This document shows, piece by piece, positions 6,538-7,624 of a stretch of 7,624 nucleotides of DNA (positions are counted from its first letter, which is position 1; each line of letters opens with the position of its first letter). Source of the DNA: CAYMGQ01 sp964390055 (GTDB lineage Bacteria > Bacillota > Clostridia > Peptostreptococcales > Natronincolaceae). The stretch is taken from NCBI GenBank assembly GCA_964390055.1, contig CAYMGQ010000038.1:1-7624 (forward strand), in the 5' to 3' direction. A program made the position numbers and the translations under genes. The notes beneath the pieces were generated by a model. That model ran no database searches, was not told the origin of the DNA, and was given only the letters and a program-made list of their open reading frames with translations.

Positions 6538-7624
6538 CTACTCAAATATGGCTTTAAAGGTAAAGTCCTCCCAGGGCTCTATATTAAGGGTAGGGGTCTT
6601 TTCCACCCTGCCCTCCCATCCTACAAACTTGTAGCCCTTTTTGGGTATGGCAGTAACCTGGATAGGTATACCGGTAAAATATTGCCCCTGCCAATACCTG
6701 CCCCCCTCTAACCCTATGGTATCTTGGTCGATTACTATGGAGTTGATTTGAACTGTCCCCTTGTCCATATCCTCCAGGTCTACAGTGAAGTCAACGGTCT
6801 TCATTATGGCAAAGTGTTCCATGATGAACTGCCTCATATAATCAGGCCTTTGTCTGGCAAATTCCCTCATCACGTCCACATGGCCATGCCATTCCTCCAT
6901 ACTGCCAAAATTCACCCACCTTTGGATATTATAGGCCATCTCCTTTTCCAATTTACCCTGGATTTCATCAATCTTATTCAGGACATTTTCCTGGCGGAAG
7001 TTAGTATTCATAGCATCAGCAAAGCGATTAATAAACTGATTTTTAAAGTCTTCATTATCCAAAAGAGACCTAAATAATAGGGTGTATTCAGGGGCATTCC
7101 TACCCTCCCCCTGGTCAGTGGTGGCCCATTCCATAGTATTGTGGGTGTACATTCCCGTATTATCAAAGTCAAAGCCCATGTCCGTATCATAGAGCATCCA
7201 CCGCCACCTGCCATCCTGGCCATAGGGGGCATCTGCTTCATATTTGTGGGTCTTATATCTCCATATACGGATATTGTTCTGCAACCAGTCAGTATTGGCG
7301 ACAAAAATCCCTGCCACCTTATAATCAATAAAATTATCTATATCCATCATGCTTTTTACATGGTCGTAGTTTCTTTTGGAGGACATATCCTTCTCCTCCA
7401 CAAAGGATAGCAAGTCCAGATAGGCTTCTACCTCTTGGTCTCCCTTTTCCTTTAATTCCTCCAGTTCATCTATCTTGATAATTGTTGTCTGCTTCCTATC
7501 TAAGTCATAATTAGTCTGTAGGTAATGGTCGTCATATCTTTCCCTAATATTATGGATTCCCCAATACTCACCATTTATAAAGACAACTGCCGGCCGGTAG
7601 GCCTGGGTATCCATCTTAAAATCC
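6538..7624 (-). CDS. CotH-family (spore-coat kinase-like) protein, C-terminal part, with InlB-type repeat domain
   Basis: The frame stays open to the right edge, so only the last 361 or so residues are seen and the start and any signal peptide are missing. CotH-family hallmarks are RPAVVFINGEYWGIHNIRE with NGEYWG at 7558..7575, the NTDWLQNNIRIWR segment, and WMLYDTDMGFDFD around 7160-7200, whose acidic DTD-x-GF motif fits the metal-binding aspartates of the CotH kinase fold. B. subtilis CotH is an atypical protein kinase acting on coat proteins; bacterial relatives are often secreted. The last 85 or so residues (6541..6800) resemble a divergent InlB B-repeat: a GTVQIN strand, then IPIQVTAIPKKGYKFVGWEG and a final FKAIFE. 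This suggests an exported, surface-located protein. The next gene, 112 nt downstream, codes for the SLH protein. The family call is firm; kinase activity and substrate are inferred. Confidence 0.88.
   Translation of the reverse strand, partial: DFKMDTQAYRPAVVFINGEYWGIHNIRERYDDHYLQTNYDLDRKQTTIIKIDELEELKEKGDQEVEAYLDLLSFVEEKDMSSKRNYDHVKSMMDIDNFIDYKVAGIFVANTDWLQNNIRIWRYKTHKYEADAPYGQDGRWRWMLYDTDMGFDFDNTGMYTHNTMEWATTDQGEGRNAPEYTLLFRSLLDNEDFKNQFINRFADAMNTNFRQENVLNKIDEIQGKLEKEMAYNIQRWVNFGSMEEWHGHVDVMREFARQRPDYMRQFIMEHFAIMKTVDFTVDLEDMDKGTVQINSIVIDQDTIGLEGGRYWQGQYFTGIPIQVTAIPKKGYKFVGWEGRVEKTPTLNIEPWEDFTFKAIFE

Noticed and set aside
7008..7328. Open frame of 106 codons on the minus strand
   Set aside because: It overlaps the CotH-family gene in another frame and its translation has no family features, while the overlapped frame carries clear CotH motifs.
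63..7410. About a dozen plus-strand open frames of 65 to 117 codons
   Set aside because: All lie opposite well-supported minus-strand genes, have no convincing ribosome sites or domain features, and look like shadows of the coding strand.
7612..7614. ATG at 7614 as the true start of the CotH-family protein
   Set aside because: The frame remains open upstream to the window edge, and the motif just after this Met belongs to the middle of the CotH domain, so the gene starts outside.

Overview
The window reads as a piece of a low-to-moderate GC Bacillota genome, most likely from Clostridia or a related anaerobic lineage. The reasons are the three-domain SLH protein, the strong AGGAG-type ribosome binding sites, the TTG start, the heavy use of ATA and AGG codons, and the CotH-family protein. 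I cannot name a genus. Every gene I support lies on the minus strand, so transcription runs from high to low coordinates. No phage, transposon, CRISPR, tRNA or rRNA signal was seen.

In transcription order the layout is as follows. (1) The C-terminal part of a CotH-family protein-kinase-like protein ends in an InlB-type repeat domain; its 5' end lies beyond the right edge. (2) A secreted 629-aa protein has three SLH domains and about five degenerate beta-rich repeats, and is followed by a clear intrinsic terminator. (3) A 245-nt intergenic gap holds that terminator, an exact 8-bp tandem repeat, a plausible sigma-A-type promoter and a leader of about 100 nt. (4) A Wzz-type chain-length/co-polymerase protein begins the second unit. 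(5) A 981-aa O-antigen ligase/polymerase-like membrane protein (Wzy_C family) follows, with TPRs and a C-terminal beta domain. (6) The first seven codons of another gene run off the left edge. Genes 4 to 6 are separated by only 43 and 46 nt and look like one operon.

The theme is the cell surface. The SLH protein probably sits on secondary cell-wall polymer. The Wzz and Wzy_C proteins should polymerise, or transfer to an acceptor, a lipid-linked surface glycan. The CotH protein may be an extracytoplasmic kinase. One reasonable but unproven reading is that the operon makes or attaches a glycan for the S-layer or cell wall.

The most unusual signal is in the Wzy_C protein. Its large loop carries an inserted module that can be lined up by eye with the protein's own C-terminal module, suggesting a duplicated beta-sandwich on the outer face. 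I found no convincing wholly new system. The best leads are this domain duplication, the repeat architecture of the SLH protein, and the CotH/SLH/Wzy_C neighbourhood.
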